DNA from: Paraburkholderia humisilvae | GTDB lineage: Bacteria > Pseudomonadota > Gammaproteobacteria > Burkholderiales > Burkholderiaceae | Direction of reading: 5' to 3' | DNA: 64,000 bases | Assembly: GCF_902859855.1 (NCBI RefSeq) | Contig: NZ_CADIKH010000041.1 | Span: 1-64,000 of the forward strand | In this document: piece after piece, positions 1 through 8,125 of the stretch | Layout of the letters: every line of letters starts with the position of its first letter | Numbering within the stretch: the first letter of the stretch is position 1 | Position numbers and translations under genes: made by a program | The notes under the pieces: generated by a model | The model's database searches: none | What the model was told of the DNA's origin: nothing | What the model saw: the letters and a program-made list of their open reading frames with translations, nothing else

Positions 1-516
1 ATCGTCAACGATGACTGGACGGTCGTGCGCGCGGCGGAAGACGGCACGCTGCCGGCGGTGGACGCGTTGCCGGCCGGCAAGGTGCTGGTGCCGCTCGCGT
101 TGTGGCAAAGCTCGCGCGACGCGCTGACGGTCGCGCGTGGCGCTGCCGGGATCGGCGTGTGGCTCGCGCCGGATAGCGAACCGGCCGAAATCGCCGGCGA
201 TTTCGACAAGCTCGCGCTAATCGCAGTCGATTTCCCGGTGTTCCGTGACGGCCGCGGCTACAGCATTGCGCGTCTGCTGCGTGAACGTTATGGCTACCAG
301 GGCGAGATTCGCGCGATCGGCGATGTGCTGCGCGATCAGTTGCGCTTCTACGAGCGCTGCGGGTTCAACGCGTACGCGCTGCGCGCCGACAAGGACATTG
401 ACGACGCGCTGAAGGCGTTTACCGAGTTTACGGTGCAGTACCAGGGCGCGTTCGACGATCCGCGTCCGCTGTTCCGTCGCCGCGCAGCAGCGGCCGCGCA
501 AAAGGTCTCGGCATGA
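1..516 (+). CDS. DUF934 family protein (sulfite reductase-associated), 5' end outside window
   Basis: The reading frame is open from the first base (I-V-N-D-D-W-T-V-V-R...), so the gene starts upstream and the GTG at 25 is internal. The visible 171 residues match the DUF934 family, with the conserved block DFPVFRDGRGYS, then a LLRERYGY-type segment and an LRFYERCGFNAY end. DUF934 genes usually lie between the sulfite/nitrite reductase gene (cysI type) and cysH, and are thought to encode an accessory factor of assimilatory sulfite reduction; the biochemical role is not established. Its stop overlaps the cysH start by 4 bases (ATGA), so the two are translationally coupled. The family call is strong; the function is inferred from context. 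Confidence 0.85.
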   Translation: MVNDDWTVVRAAEDGTLPAVDALPAGKVLVPLALWQSSRDALTVARGAAGIGVWLAPDSEPAEIAGDFDKLALIAVDFPVFRDGRGYSIARLLRERYGYQGEIRAIGDVLRDQLRFYERCGFNAYALRADKDIDDALKAFTEFTVQYQGAFDDPRPLFRRRAAAAAQKVSA

Positions 517-1253
517 GCGACCTGCAAAACGTGGCGCCGGAGCTGGCTGCGAAGATCGAGCGGCTCGATGCGCTGCTCGATTCGATCGCGGCACGTCATG
601 CGGACGTCAAGTTTGCGAGCAGCCTTGCCGCGGAAGACATGCTGCTCACGCACGCGATTCTGTCGCGCGGCGTGAAGATCGGCGTCTTCACGCTGAATAC
701 GGGCCGCCTGCACGCGGAAACGCTCGGCATGCTCGATCGTGTGCGCGAACGCTACGGCTATGACATCGAACAGTTCCACCCGCAGCCGGCCGCGGTCGAC
801 GAATACGCCGCCGCGCACGGTCTGAACGCGTTCTACGAAAGCATCGACCTGCGCAAGCGCTGCTGCGAAATCCGCAAGGTCGAACCGCTGAACCGCGCAC
901 TCGCCGGCGTCAGTGCATGGGTGACGGGCCAGCGCCGCGAGCAGTCGGTGACGCGTGCGGAATTGCACGAGGAAGAGCACGACGCCGCGCGCGATATCGC
1001 CAAGTTCAATCCGCTCGCCGATTGGACGGAAGCCGACGTGTGGGCGTACCTCGACGCTTTCGACGTGCCGGTTAATCCACTGCACGCACGCGGCTACCCG
1101 AGCATCGGCTGCGAGCCCTGTACGCGCGCGATCCGGCCGGGCGAAGACAGCCGGGCTGGTCGCTGGTGGTGGGAGTCGCGCGATACGAAGGAATGTGGGC
1201 TGCACATCACCACCATTCCGATTGCGGTGAGTCCGGAAAGCGCATCTGCGTGA
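513..1253 (+). CDS. cysH: Adenylyl-sulfate (APS) reductase, CysH family
   Basis: This 246-residue protein reduces activated sulfate to sulfite in the cytoplasm, using thioredoxin or glutaredoxin as electron donor. It carries both cysteine pairs that bind a [4Fe-4S] cluster in APS-type reductases (C117-C118 and C200/C203 in GCEPC). The C-terminal ECGLH motif holds the catalytic Cys228. The cluster cysteines and the absence of a cysC kinase here indicate that APS, not PAPS, is the substrate. The gene overlaps the DUF934 gene upstream and is followed about 100 bases later by cysD. Annotation pipelines often label such proteins 'phosphoadenylyl-sulfate reductase'. Confidence 0.95.
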   Translation: MSDLQNVAPELAAKIERLDALLDSIAARHADVKFASSLAAEDMLLTHAILSRGVKIGVFTLNTGRLHAETLGMLDRVRERYGYDIEQFHPQPAAVDEYAAAHGLNAFYESIDLRKRCCEIRKVEPLNRALAGVSAWVTGQRREQSVTRAELHEEEHDAARDIAKFNPLADWTEADVWAYLDAFDVPVNPLHARGYPSIGCEPCTRAIRPGEDSRAGRWWWESRDTKECGLHITTIPIAVSPESASA

Positions 1254-1354
1254 TCACCCGCAAGCAGACCGCCCGTAAGCCCCAGCGCCAAGTCTTATCG
1301 ATACCGCGAGCCGGTTGCACCGCTCGCCAGACGAATCAACGAAGGACCCGAACT

Positions 1355-2317
1355 ATGAGCACGACGCTCGAACCGACTGTCACCGCCCCGCTCACGAATC
1401 CGGGCAACCGGATGGACCATCTCGACTGGCTCGAAGCCGAGTCGATCCACATCCTGCGTGAGCTCGTCGCCGAATGCAGCAAGCCCGCGCTGCTGTTCTC
1501 GGGCGGCAAGGACTCGGTGGTGGTGCTGCATCTCGCGCTGAAGGCGTTCGGCCTTGGCGCGAACCGCCGGACCTTGCTGCCGTTTCCGCTGGTGCATATC
1601 GACACAGGCCACAACTACGACGAAGTGATCGACTTCCGCGATCGCCGCGCGCAGGAAATCGGCGCGGAACTGGTGGTCGGCCATGTCGAAGATTCGATCA
1701 AACGCGGTACCGTGCGGCTGCGCCGCGAGACCGATTCGCGCAACGCGGCGCAGGCGGTCACGCTGCTCGAGACGATCGAGCAATACGGCTATACCGCGAT
1801 GATCGGCGGCGCGCGCCGCGACGAAGAGAAGGCACGCGCGAAAGAGCGGATCTTCTCGTTTCGCGATGAGTTCGGCCAGTGGGACCCGAAGGCGCAGCGC
1901 CCTGAACTATGGAGCCTGTATAACGCGCGCCTGCATCAGGGTGAACACCTGCGTGTGTTCCCGATCTCGAACTGGACCGAACTCGACGTGTGGCAATACA
2001 TCGCGCGCGAACAGCTCGAACTGCCGTCGATCTACTATGCGCACCGCCGCGAAATCGTGCGCCGCAACGGTCTGCTGGTGCCGGTTACGCCGCTTACGCC
2101 GATGCGCGAAGACGAAACCAGCGAACAGGCGCTGGTGCGTTTCCGCACGGTCGGCGACATCAGCTGCACGTGCCCGGTCGCGAGTGACGCGGATACCCTC
2201 GAGAAGATCATCGCCGAAACGGCGGTGACCGAGATCACCGAACGCGGCGCGACACGGATGGACGACCAGACGTCCGAGGCCGCGATGGAACAGCGCAAGA
2301 AGCAGGGTTATTTCTGA
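1355..2317 (+). CDS. cysD: Sulfate adenylyltransferase subunit 2
   Basis: CysD is the catalytic half of ATP sulfurylase, which makes APS from ATP and sulfate with CysN. The protein has 320 residues, the usual length is about 300-320. The SGGKDS PP-loop of the N-type ATP pyrophosphatase family is at residues 49-54, and the C-terminus ends RKKQGYF as is typical. The frame is open back to 1166 inside cysH, but ATG 1355 is chosen because the family N-terminus (...MDHLDWLEAESIHILRE) follows shortly after it. cysN starts 21 bases downstream, so the pair is co-transcribed. Confidence 0.96.
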   Translation: MSTTLEPTVTAPLTNPGNRMDHLDWLEAESIHILRELVAECSKPALLFSGGKDSVVVLHLALKAFGLGANRRTLLPFPLVHIDTGHNYDEVIDFRDRRAQEIGAELVVGHVEDSIKRGTVRLRRETDSRNAAQAVTLLETIEQYGYTAMIGGARRDEEKARAKERIFSFRDEFGQWDPKAQRPELWSLYNARLHQGEHLRVFPISNWTELDVWQYIAREQLELPSIYYAHRREIVRRNGLLVPVTPLTPMREDETSEQALVRFRTVGDISCTCPVASDADTLEKIIAETAVTEITERGATRMDDQTSEAAMEQRKKQGYF

Positions 2318-2338
2318 AGCACACGAGGTAAGACAGTC

Positions 2339-3652
2339 ATGAGCATTCATCAACCGCAAGACCTCGGCGTGCTGCGTTTCATCACGGCGGGCAGTGTCGA
2401 CGATGGCAAGAGCACGCTGATCGGCCGCCTGCTGTACGACAGCAAGGCGGTGCTGTCGGACCAGCTGTCCGCGCTGTCGCGTGCGAAGAACAAGCGCACG
2501 GTCGGCGATGAGATCGACCTGTCGCTGTTGACGGACGGTCTCGAAGCCGAACGCGAGCAGGGCATCACGATCGACGTCGCGTATCGTTACTTCGCGACGG
2601 CCAAGCGCAAGTTCATCATCGCCGATACGCCGGGACACGAGCAGTACACGCGCAATATGGTGACCGGCGCGTCGACCGCGCATGCGGCGATCATTCTGGT
2701 CGATGCGACGCGTGTCACGCTCGAAAACGGTATTGCGCAATTGCTGCCGCAAACGAAGCGCCATAGCGCGATCGTGAAGCTGCTCGGTCTGCAGCATGTG
2801 ATCGTCGCGATCAACAAGATGGATTTGGTCGACTTTAGCGAAACCCGTTTCAACGAGATTCGTGACGCGTATGTCGAACTGGCGCGCCAGTTGGGTTTGA
2901 CCCATGTGCGCTTTGTGCCGGTGTCGGCGCTCAAGGGCGACAACATCGTGACCGCCAGCGAGCGGATGCCGTGGTACGCCGGCGAGCCGCTGCTCGATGT
3001 GCTCGAAGCGTTGCCGGTTGCGACCGCGAGCCATGACACGCTGCGCTTCCCGGTGCAGTGGGTCGCGCGCCAGGACGGCAGCCAGGCCGACGACTTCCGC
3101 GGTTATATGGGCCGTGTCGAGTCCGGCGAGGTGAAGGTGGGCGACGCGATCGTCGTGCTGCCGGGCAATCGCGAAGCGAGCATCGCGGAAATCATTGCGC
3201 CGGTGCCGGGCGGCACCGCGCAAGTGGACCGCGCATTCGCCGGGCAGACCGTGACGATTCGCCTGGAGCAGGATGTCGATGTGTCGCGCGGCGACACATT
3301 CGTGCACGCCGGCGATACGCTGCAGCCGGCGAAAAAGCTCGAAGCGGACCTGTGCTGGTTCGACGAAACGCCGTTGTCGACGCAGCGCAAGTATCTGCTG
3401 AAGCAGACCACCAACACGGTGTTTGCGCGCGTCGGCGCGATCCAGCAGGTGCTCGACGTGCATACGCTGTCGCACGCGACCGACCGGCTGGACTTGACGA
3501 TGAACGACATCGGCCGCGTGTCGCTGACCCTGCAAAAGCCGCTTGTCTGCGACGAGTATGATACGCATCCAGGCACTGGCGCATTCGTGCTGATCGACGA
3601 AGCGACGCATCACACGGTCGCCGCAGGCATGATTCGTGCGGTTTCCGCCTGA
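2339..3652 (+). CDS. cysN: Sulfate adenylyltransferase subunit 1 (GTPase)
   Basis: CysN is the elongation-factor-like GTPase subunit of ATP sulfurylase; GTP hydrolysis drives APS formation by CysD. The G1 P-loop AGSVDDGKST lies at residues 17-26, G3 DTPGH at 96-100 and G4 NKMD at 159-162, followed by EF-Tu-like beta-barrel domains. At 437 residues it is the stand-alone form without the C-terminal CysC kinase domain found in CysNC fusions. It follows cysD in the same direction. Downstream, cobA starts about 60 bases after the stop. Confidence 0.96.
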   Translation: MSIHQPQDLGVLRFITAGSVDDGKSTLIGRLLYDSKAVLSDQLSALSRAKNKRTVGDEIDLSLLTDGLEAEREQGITIDVAYRYFATAKRKFIIADTPGHEQYTRNMVTGASTAHAAIILVDATRVTLENGIAQLLPQTKRHSAIVKLLGLQHVIVAINKMDLVDFSETRFNEIRDAYVELARQLGLTHVRFVPVSALKGDNIVTASERMPWYAGEPLLDVLEALPVATASHDTLRFPVQWVARQDGSQADDFRGYMGRVESGEVKVGDAIVVLPGNREASIAEIIAPVPGGTAQVDRAFAGQTVTIRLEQDVDVSRGDTFVHAGDTLQPAKKLEADLCWFDETPLSTQRKYLLKQTTNTVFARVGAIQQVLDVHTLSHATDRLDLTMNDIGRVSLTLQKPLVCDEYDTHPGTGAFVLIDEATHHTVAAGMIRAVSA

Positions 3653-3713
3653 CGGGCGCGAGCCGATGTCTATCGCGGTTTTCATGCAGGCCGGACCAAC
3701 GGAGCGGGAGCAA

Positions 3714-4502
3714 ATGGGTAAGGTGTATCTGATCGGTGCAGGGCCTGGTGCGGCGGACCTCATTACGGTGCGCGGCGCGCGTCTGCTGGGCATCGCCGAT
3801 GTCGTGCTGCACGATGCGCTGATCGAGCCGGAGATGCTCGAGCACGCGCCGCGTGCGCGCAAGATCGCGGTCGGCAAGCGTTGTGGGCAGCGCTCGACCG
3901 CGCAGCACTTTATCAACAAGCAGATTGTCGATGCGGCACGCGAGCACGACGTCGTGGTGCGTCTGAAGGGCGGCGATCCGATGTTGTTCGGCCGCGCCGA
4001 TGAAGAGATGCGCGCACTCGAGGCGGCCGGCATCGAATATGAAGTCGTGCCGGGTATCACCGCGGCGCTGGCGGGCGCGTCCGCCCTGCAGCGCTCGCTG
4101 ACGCTGCGTGGCGTGGCGCGCAGCGTTGCGCTCGCGACGCATAGCCGCGCGGCCGACACCGAAGCGATTCGCGAGCAGGTCAATGCCGATTCGCTGGTGT
4201 TCTACATGGGACGCGACAGCGCACCTGAAATCGCGCAACAGCTGATCGATGCGGGGCGCGCGTCGTCCACGCCGGTGGCGATCGTCGAAGCTTGCAGCAC
4301 GCCGCGCGAGCGGACGCTGACGCTGACGCTCGAAGAGCTTGCGGCCGGCGATGCGCAACCCTGGCTGGACCCGGCGCAGCCGAGCCTGCTGATGATCGGC
4401 GATGCGTTTGCAGAACGGCAGCGCGCGGAGCAGGTGGTCGACGAAGTTGACGCTACGGCTGAAGTGGCCCGGGACGAAAAAGGAATACGCAGAGTGGCGT
4501 AG
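3714..4502 (+). CDS. cobA: Uroporphyrinogen-III C-methyltransferase (SUMT)
   Basis: The enzyme transfers two SAM methyl groups to uroporphyrinogen III to give precorrin-2, the branch point to siroheme (needed by sulfite reductase) and cobalamin. SUMT motifs are clear: IGAGPGAADLIT (residues 7-18), RLKGGDPMLFGR (83-94) and VVPGITAALA (111-120). The frame is open from 3636 within the cysN end. ATG 3714 is chosen because a GGAG lies just upstream and the core begins MGKVYLIGAGPG; ATG 3666 is an alternative. The 262-residue product lacks the CysG N-terminal dehydrogenase/ferrochelatase domain. A terminator follows. Its position after cysN suggests regulation with sulfate assimilation. Confidence 0.93.
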   Translation: MGKVYLIGAGPGAADLITVRGARLLGIADVVLHDALIEPEMLEHAPRARKIAVGKRCGQRSTAQHFINKQIVDAAREHDVVVRLKGGDPMLFGRADEEMRALEAAGIEYEVVPGITAALAGASALQRSLTLRGVARSVALATHSRAADTEAIREQVNADSLVFYMGRDSAPEIAQQLIDAGRASSTPVAIVEACSTPRERTLTLTLEELAAGDAQPWLDPAQPSLLMIGDAFAERQRAEQVVDEVDATAEVARDEKGIRRVA

Positions 4503-4538
4503 GTTTCACTAATCGGATCGGCCGATTGCGGGACAATG

Positions 4539-4565
4539 AAGGCGCGAGCAATCGCGCCTTTTTTA
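4539..4565 (+). terminator. Rho-independent terminator after cobA
   Basis: A perfect 9-bp stem AAGGCGCGA / TCGCGCCTT with a GCAA tetraloop is followed by a run of T. It lies 36 bases past the cobA stop. It also ends only about 40 bases before the start of the next plus-strand gene. Confidence 0.88.
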
Positions 4566-4606
4566 TTGCCGATGCTCGCGCACGATGCGCACGGAGATCC
4601 AATCGA

Positions 4607-6373
4607 ATGACCCAACAGGCCCCCGAGGCCACGACGCTGGCTGCGTGGCTCGATGCATTCTCGCGCGCGATGAATGGCGCGAACACCGATGAAGTCGTCG
4701 CGCTGTTCGGCGCTACCTGTTTCTGGCGCGACCTGGTCGCGTTCACGTGGGACATCCGCACGATGGAAGGGCGCGATGCGATTCGCGCGATGCTCGATGC
4801 GACCCTTGCGTCGATCCGGCCACGCGGCTGGGCCGTTGCCGAACCTGTGCGGCAGGGCGCGACCGATGGGTTCATTTCATTCGAGACCGAACGCGGCCGC
4901 TGCGATGGCTATGTGCGTCTCGATGCGCACGGCCGGTGTCTGACGCTGCTGACGGCGCTGCGGGAGTTCAAGGGCTTTGAGGAACCGCTACGCAGCCGGC
5001 GTGCGACAGGTCATGAACCACGAGACCCGGGCCTTCGAATCCACGAGCAGCCGATGGCGCAAACGGCCGAAGCCGGTGCAGCGAAACAGCCCTACGTGCT
5101 GATCGTCGGTGGCGGACACTGCGGATTGAGTCTCGCCGCGCGGCTCAAATTGCTTGGCGTGCCGGCGCTGATCGTCGACCGCCATGCGCGTACGGGGGAT
5201 AGCTGGCGTGCGCGATATGCGTCGCTGCATCTGCATGACCCGGTGTGGTCGAATCATCTGCCTTACCTGAATTTTCCGGACCATTGGCCCGTGTTCCCGG
5301 CGAAGGATCAGGTCGGCGACTGGCTGGCGTCGTATGCGCAGATCATGGAACTCGACATCTGGCATCACACCGCGTGCGTCGGCGCGCAATACGACGCGGC
5401 GAACGGCCGATGGCAGGCGCGTGTCGTGCAAGGCGGCCGTGAAACGACGCTGCGGGCGCAGCATCTCGTGTTGGCGACCGGCTTGAACGGCGAGCCTGAT
5501 ATTCCTGCGCTTCCCGGTGCGGAATCGTTCGCGGGTACGCAGCGTCACTCGAGTGCGCATCCGGGTGGCGCAGGGTTCAACGGTCGCAAGGTGGTCGTAT
5601 TCGGTTCGAACAACTCCGCACACGATATTTGCGAAGACCTGTTTGATCATGGCGCCGATGTGACGATGGTCCAGCGCTCGTCGACGCACGTGATTCGCCA
5701 GGCGCGCGTGCTCGACATGATGCGCTCGCTGTATTCGGAAGAGGCGGTGGCCCGCGGACTCGATGTCGAACAGGCCGACCTGCAGCGCGCGGCATTGCCG
5801 ATGCGTATGCTTCCGGTCGTGTTCCGGCCGATCATGGAAAAGATCGCCCGCGAGGACGACGCGTTCTATCAGCGGCTTGCGGCGGTGGGTTTCCGGCTGG
5901 ACTTCGGCGACGATGGGGCGGGCATTGTCGGGAAATATTTGCGCAAAGGGTCGGGCTACTACATCGATACGGGTGCGTCGGAGCTGGTTGCAAATGGAAG
6001 CATCAAGCTGAAGTCCGGCGTTCAGCCGATACGTATCGAGCGTTCGTGCGTCGTGCTGAGCGACGGCTCGCGTGTCGATGCGGATGACATCATCTATGCG
6101 ACCGGATATCGACCGATAAACGAGGTCATTGCAAAGCTCATTTCGCCTGACGTTGCGGCATCGGTCGGACGCGTATACGGGTACGGCTCGGGGCTCGATG
6201 GTGATCCGGGCCCGTGGAACGGCGAGCTGCGCAATATGTGGAAACCGACGCGGCAACCGGGGCTGTGGTTTCACGGCGGCAATTTCCAGATGGCGCGGTT
6301 TTATTCGAAGTTTCTCGCGCTGCAATTGAAGGCGCGGTACGAGGGATTGCAGGTTGAGGTATTTCAGCCGTAG
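4607..6373 (+). CDS. NTF2-like domain / flavin-dependent monooxygenase fusion
   Basis: This 588-residue protein has an N-terminal SnoaL/NTF2-like region (about residues 10-125) and a flavin monooxygenase module. The FAD-binding GGGHCG is at 168-173, an FMO/Baeyer-Villiger-like FxGxxxHxxxxP element (FAGTQRHSSAHP) at 308-319, the NADPH-binding FGSNNSAHD region at 332-340, and an ATGYRP motif near the C-terminus. Such enzymes hydroxylate nucleophilic N, S or ketone substrates; the substrate here is unknown. ATG 4607 follows a GGAG. A longer frame reaches back to 4526 but would begin inside the cobA terminator. It is followed by an aminotransferase on the same strand. I infer that the pair is accessory. 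Confidence 0.82.
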   Translation: MTQQAPEATTLAAWLDAFSRAMNGANTDEVVALFGATCFWRDLVAFTWDIRTMEGRDAIRAMLDATLASIRPRGWAVAEPVRQGATDGFISFETERGRCDGYVRLDAHGRCLTLLTALREFKGFEEPLRSRRATGHEPRDPGLRIHEQPMAQTAEAGAAKQPYVLIVGGGHCGLSLAARLKLLGVPALIVDRHARTGDSWRARYASLHLHDPVWSNHLPYLNFPDHWPVFPAKDQVGDWLASYAQIMELDIWHHTACVGAQYDAANGRWQARVVQGGRETTLRAQHLVLATGLNGEPDIPALPGAESFAGTQRHSSAHPGGAGFNGRKVVVFGSNNSAHDICEDLFDHGADVTMVQRSSTHVIRQARVLDMMRSLYSEEAVARGLDVEQADLQRAALPMRMLPVVFRPIMEKIAREDDAFYQRLAAVGFRLDFGDDGAGIVGKYLRKGSGYYIDTGASELVANGSIKLKSGVQPIRIERSCVVLSDGSRVDADDIIYATGYRPINEVIAKLISPDVAASVGRVYGYGSGLDGDPGPWNGELRNMWKPTRQPGLWFHGGNFQMARFYSKFLALQLKARYEGLQVEVFQP

Positions 6374-6508
6374 GAGATCCGGCGCGGTTCAGGACGGGGT
6401 CGTCGATGCAGCCGTGAACTCTGCGTCAATATAAATTCCCGCATTAGCATCATTGAAGCGACGTTAGTAAAATTAGCTTCTCTTATCCGGCGAACGACAT
6501 CAAACTGC

Positions 6509-6522
6509 ACGATTTTAATCGT
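6509..6522. promoter_or_regulatory. Short palindrome upstream of the aminotransferase
   Basis: ACGATT-TT-AATCGT is a perfect inverted repeat with 6-bp arms, centred about 37 bases before the aminotransferase ATG. It lies in a 179-base spacer (6374-6552) that is clearly richer in A+T than its surroundings. It could be an operator or part of a promoter; no regulator can be assigned. Confidence 0.35.
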
Positions 6523-6552
6523 CCAGCTGATCCCCTTCGAAGCGAGGCCGCC

Positions 6553-7677
6553 ATGACGCTTACTCCCTTTAAACTCGAACGTTACTTCGCGCAGCACGAG
6601 TTCACCGCTCAATATCTTTTGTGCAGTTCGGACCCCGAGTCGATGTCGGTGAGCGAATTGCTGGCCTATGAGCCGGGCTCGTCTGAAGGACTGGTACAAA
6701 CATGGCTCGGCTACACCGAATACCCTGGCGCTCCGGCACTGCGCAACGAACTCGCGAAGCAGCTCTACACCGCGACGCACGCCGACCAGATCATTGTCCA
6801 TACGGGCGCGCAGGAAGCGATCTACTCGTTCATGAACGCGATGTTCGCACCCGGCGACCATGTGATCGTGCATATGCCGGGCTATCAATCGCACTATTCG
6901 ATCGCGCAAGATCGCGGGCTCGCGGTGACGCGATGGATGGCGCGCGAATCGTCGGGCTGGTCACTCGATGTCGACGAACTGGCCAATCTGATCCGCCCGG
7001 AAACCAAGGCGCTGGTGGTCTGCTTCCCGCACAACCCGACGGGCTATCTGCCAAGCGCCGACGAGTTCAACGCGATCGTCGAATTCGCGCGGCGCAACGG
7101 CTTGCTGCTTTTCAGCGACGAAGTGTATCGCGGCCTCGAACTCGATCCCGCACACCGGCTGCCTGCCGCATGTGACGTGTATGAACGGGCGGTGTCGCTG
7201 GGCGCGTTGGCGAAGTCGCACGGTCTCGCGGGATTGCGCATCGGCTGGATTGCGACGCGCGATCGCGAAGTGCTGCAGCGCATGAGTGTCTTCAAGGACT
7301 ATCTGACAATCAGCAACAGCGCGCCGAGCGAATATCTCGCGACAATCGCGATCCGCCATACCGACGCATTGACCCGTCGGGCCACTGACATCACGCGCGC
7401 AAACCTGCAGTTACTGGATGCGTTTTTTGCACGGCATGACGGGACTTTCGAATGGCGCAGGCCGTCCGCTGGAACCATCGCGTTCCCGCGTTTGAAGAAC
7501 CTGTCGGCGTATACATTCTGCGAAAGATTGATCGGGCAAACCGGCGTATTGCTACTGCCGAGCACGTTGCTCGACTACGGCGATGCGAACTTCCGGATCG
7601 GTTTTGGCCGCAAGAACATGTCGCAGATTCTGCCGATTTTTGAAGACTACCTCGTCAACCTGCGCGGCAACCGCTAA
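6553..7677 (+). CDS. Class I/II PLP-dependent aminotransferase
   Basis: The protein has 374 residues and the fold-type I aminotransferase signature. NPTG at 161-164 and SDEVYRG at 188-194 contact the cofactor, and Lys221 (in GALAKSHGLAGLRIGW) is the expected Schiff-base lysine. A late RIGFGRK segment carries the candidate substrate-carboxylate arginine. Related enzymes include aspartate-type aminotransferases and capreomycidine synthase-like proteins; substrate cannot be read from the sequence. The gene lies 179 bases after the monooxygenase gene in the same direction and converges on cbiX. The start ATG 6553 has a GCGAGG upstream. Co-function with the monooxygenase is inferred from proximity only. 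Confidence 0.85.
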   Translation: MTLTPFKLERYFAQHEFTAQYLLCSSDPESMSVSELLAYEPGSSEGLVQTWLGYTEYPGAPALRNELAKQLYTATHADQIIVHTGAQEAIYSFMNAMFAPGDHVIVHMPGYQSHYSIAQDRGLAVTRWMARESSGWSLDVDELANLIRPETKALVVCFPHNPTGYLPSADEFNAIVEFARRNGLLLFSDEVYRGLELDPAHRLPAACDVYERAVSLGALAKSHGLAGLRIGWIATRDREVLQRMSVFKDYLTISNSAPSEYLATIAIRHTDALTRRATDITRANLQLLDAFFARHDGTFEWRRPSAGTIAFPRLKNLSAYTFCERLIGQTGVLLLPSTLLDYGDANFRIGFGRKNMSQILPIFEDYLVNLRGNR

Positions 7678-7699
7678 AAGAGCACGAAGCGAGTCGAAG

Positions 7700-8095
7700 C
7701 TAAATCTGTCGCAGACAATATCGCGCGATCGCTTCGATCACCGCGTCGTCTTCGCCGACGGGCGGCGCACAGCGAATCTCGACGTCGGGATGGGCAGCCC
7801 GGCAGCGGTCGACGATTACCGGCAGGTCCTGCCGGATGTGTCCGCCCTGGCCGAAGAACACCGGCACGATGGTGACGGCGCCACAGCCGTTCGCCACTTG
7901 CTGCGCGACGGCAGTGGGCAAATCCGGTTCCATCAGTTCGAGAAACGCGAGCGAAACGGGGTCACTGCGAAGACTGCGCAACATATTGGCGAGCCTTTCG
8001 AACGGCTCCGCCCAGCGCGCGTCGCGTGCGCCATGCGCAAACAGAACAATGCCTGCTGCCGCATGCGCCCATTTCACCGAATCAGTTGCCATCAC
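7700..8095 (-). CDS. cbiX: Sirohydrochlorin chelatase, CbiX short type
   Basis: Short CbiX proteins (about 120-145 residues; 131 here) dimerise and insert cobalt or iron into sirohydrochlorin for cobalamin or siroheme. The N-terminal block IVLFAHGARD carries the metal-binding His of the family, and VPVFFGQGGHIRQDLP carries the second conserved His. The gene lies 30 bases downstream of lptG on the same strand. Biochemically it follows cobA, from which it is separated by the monooxygenase/aminotransferase insertion. Whether cobalt or iron is used cannot be told from sequence. Confidence 0.88.
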   Translation of the reverse strand: MMATDSVKWAHAAAGIVLFAHGARDARWAEPFERLANMLRSLRSDPVSLAFLELMEPDLPTAVAQQVANGCGAVTIVPVFFGQGGHIRQDLPVIVDRCRAAHPDVEIRCAPPVGEDDAVIEAIARYCLRQI

Positions 8096-8125
8096 ACATT
8101 CCCCCGGCTGGCCGTTGCGCCGCCG

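Noticed and set aside
1907..4183. A 758-residue minus-strand open frame opposite cysD, cysN and cobA
   Set aside because: It is Arg/Asp/Ala-rich with no family motif and lies antisense to three well-supported genes. Long antisense frames are expected in GC-rich DNA.
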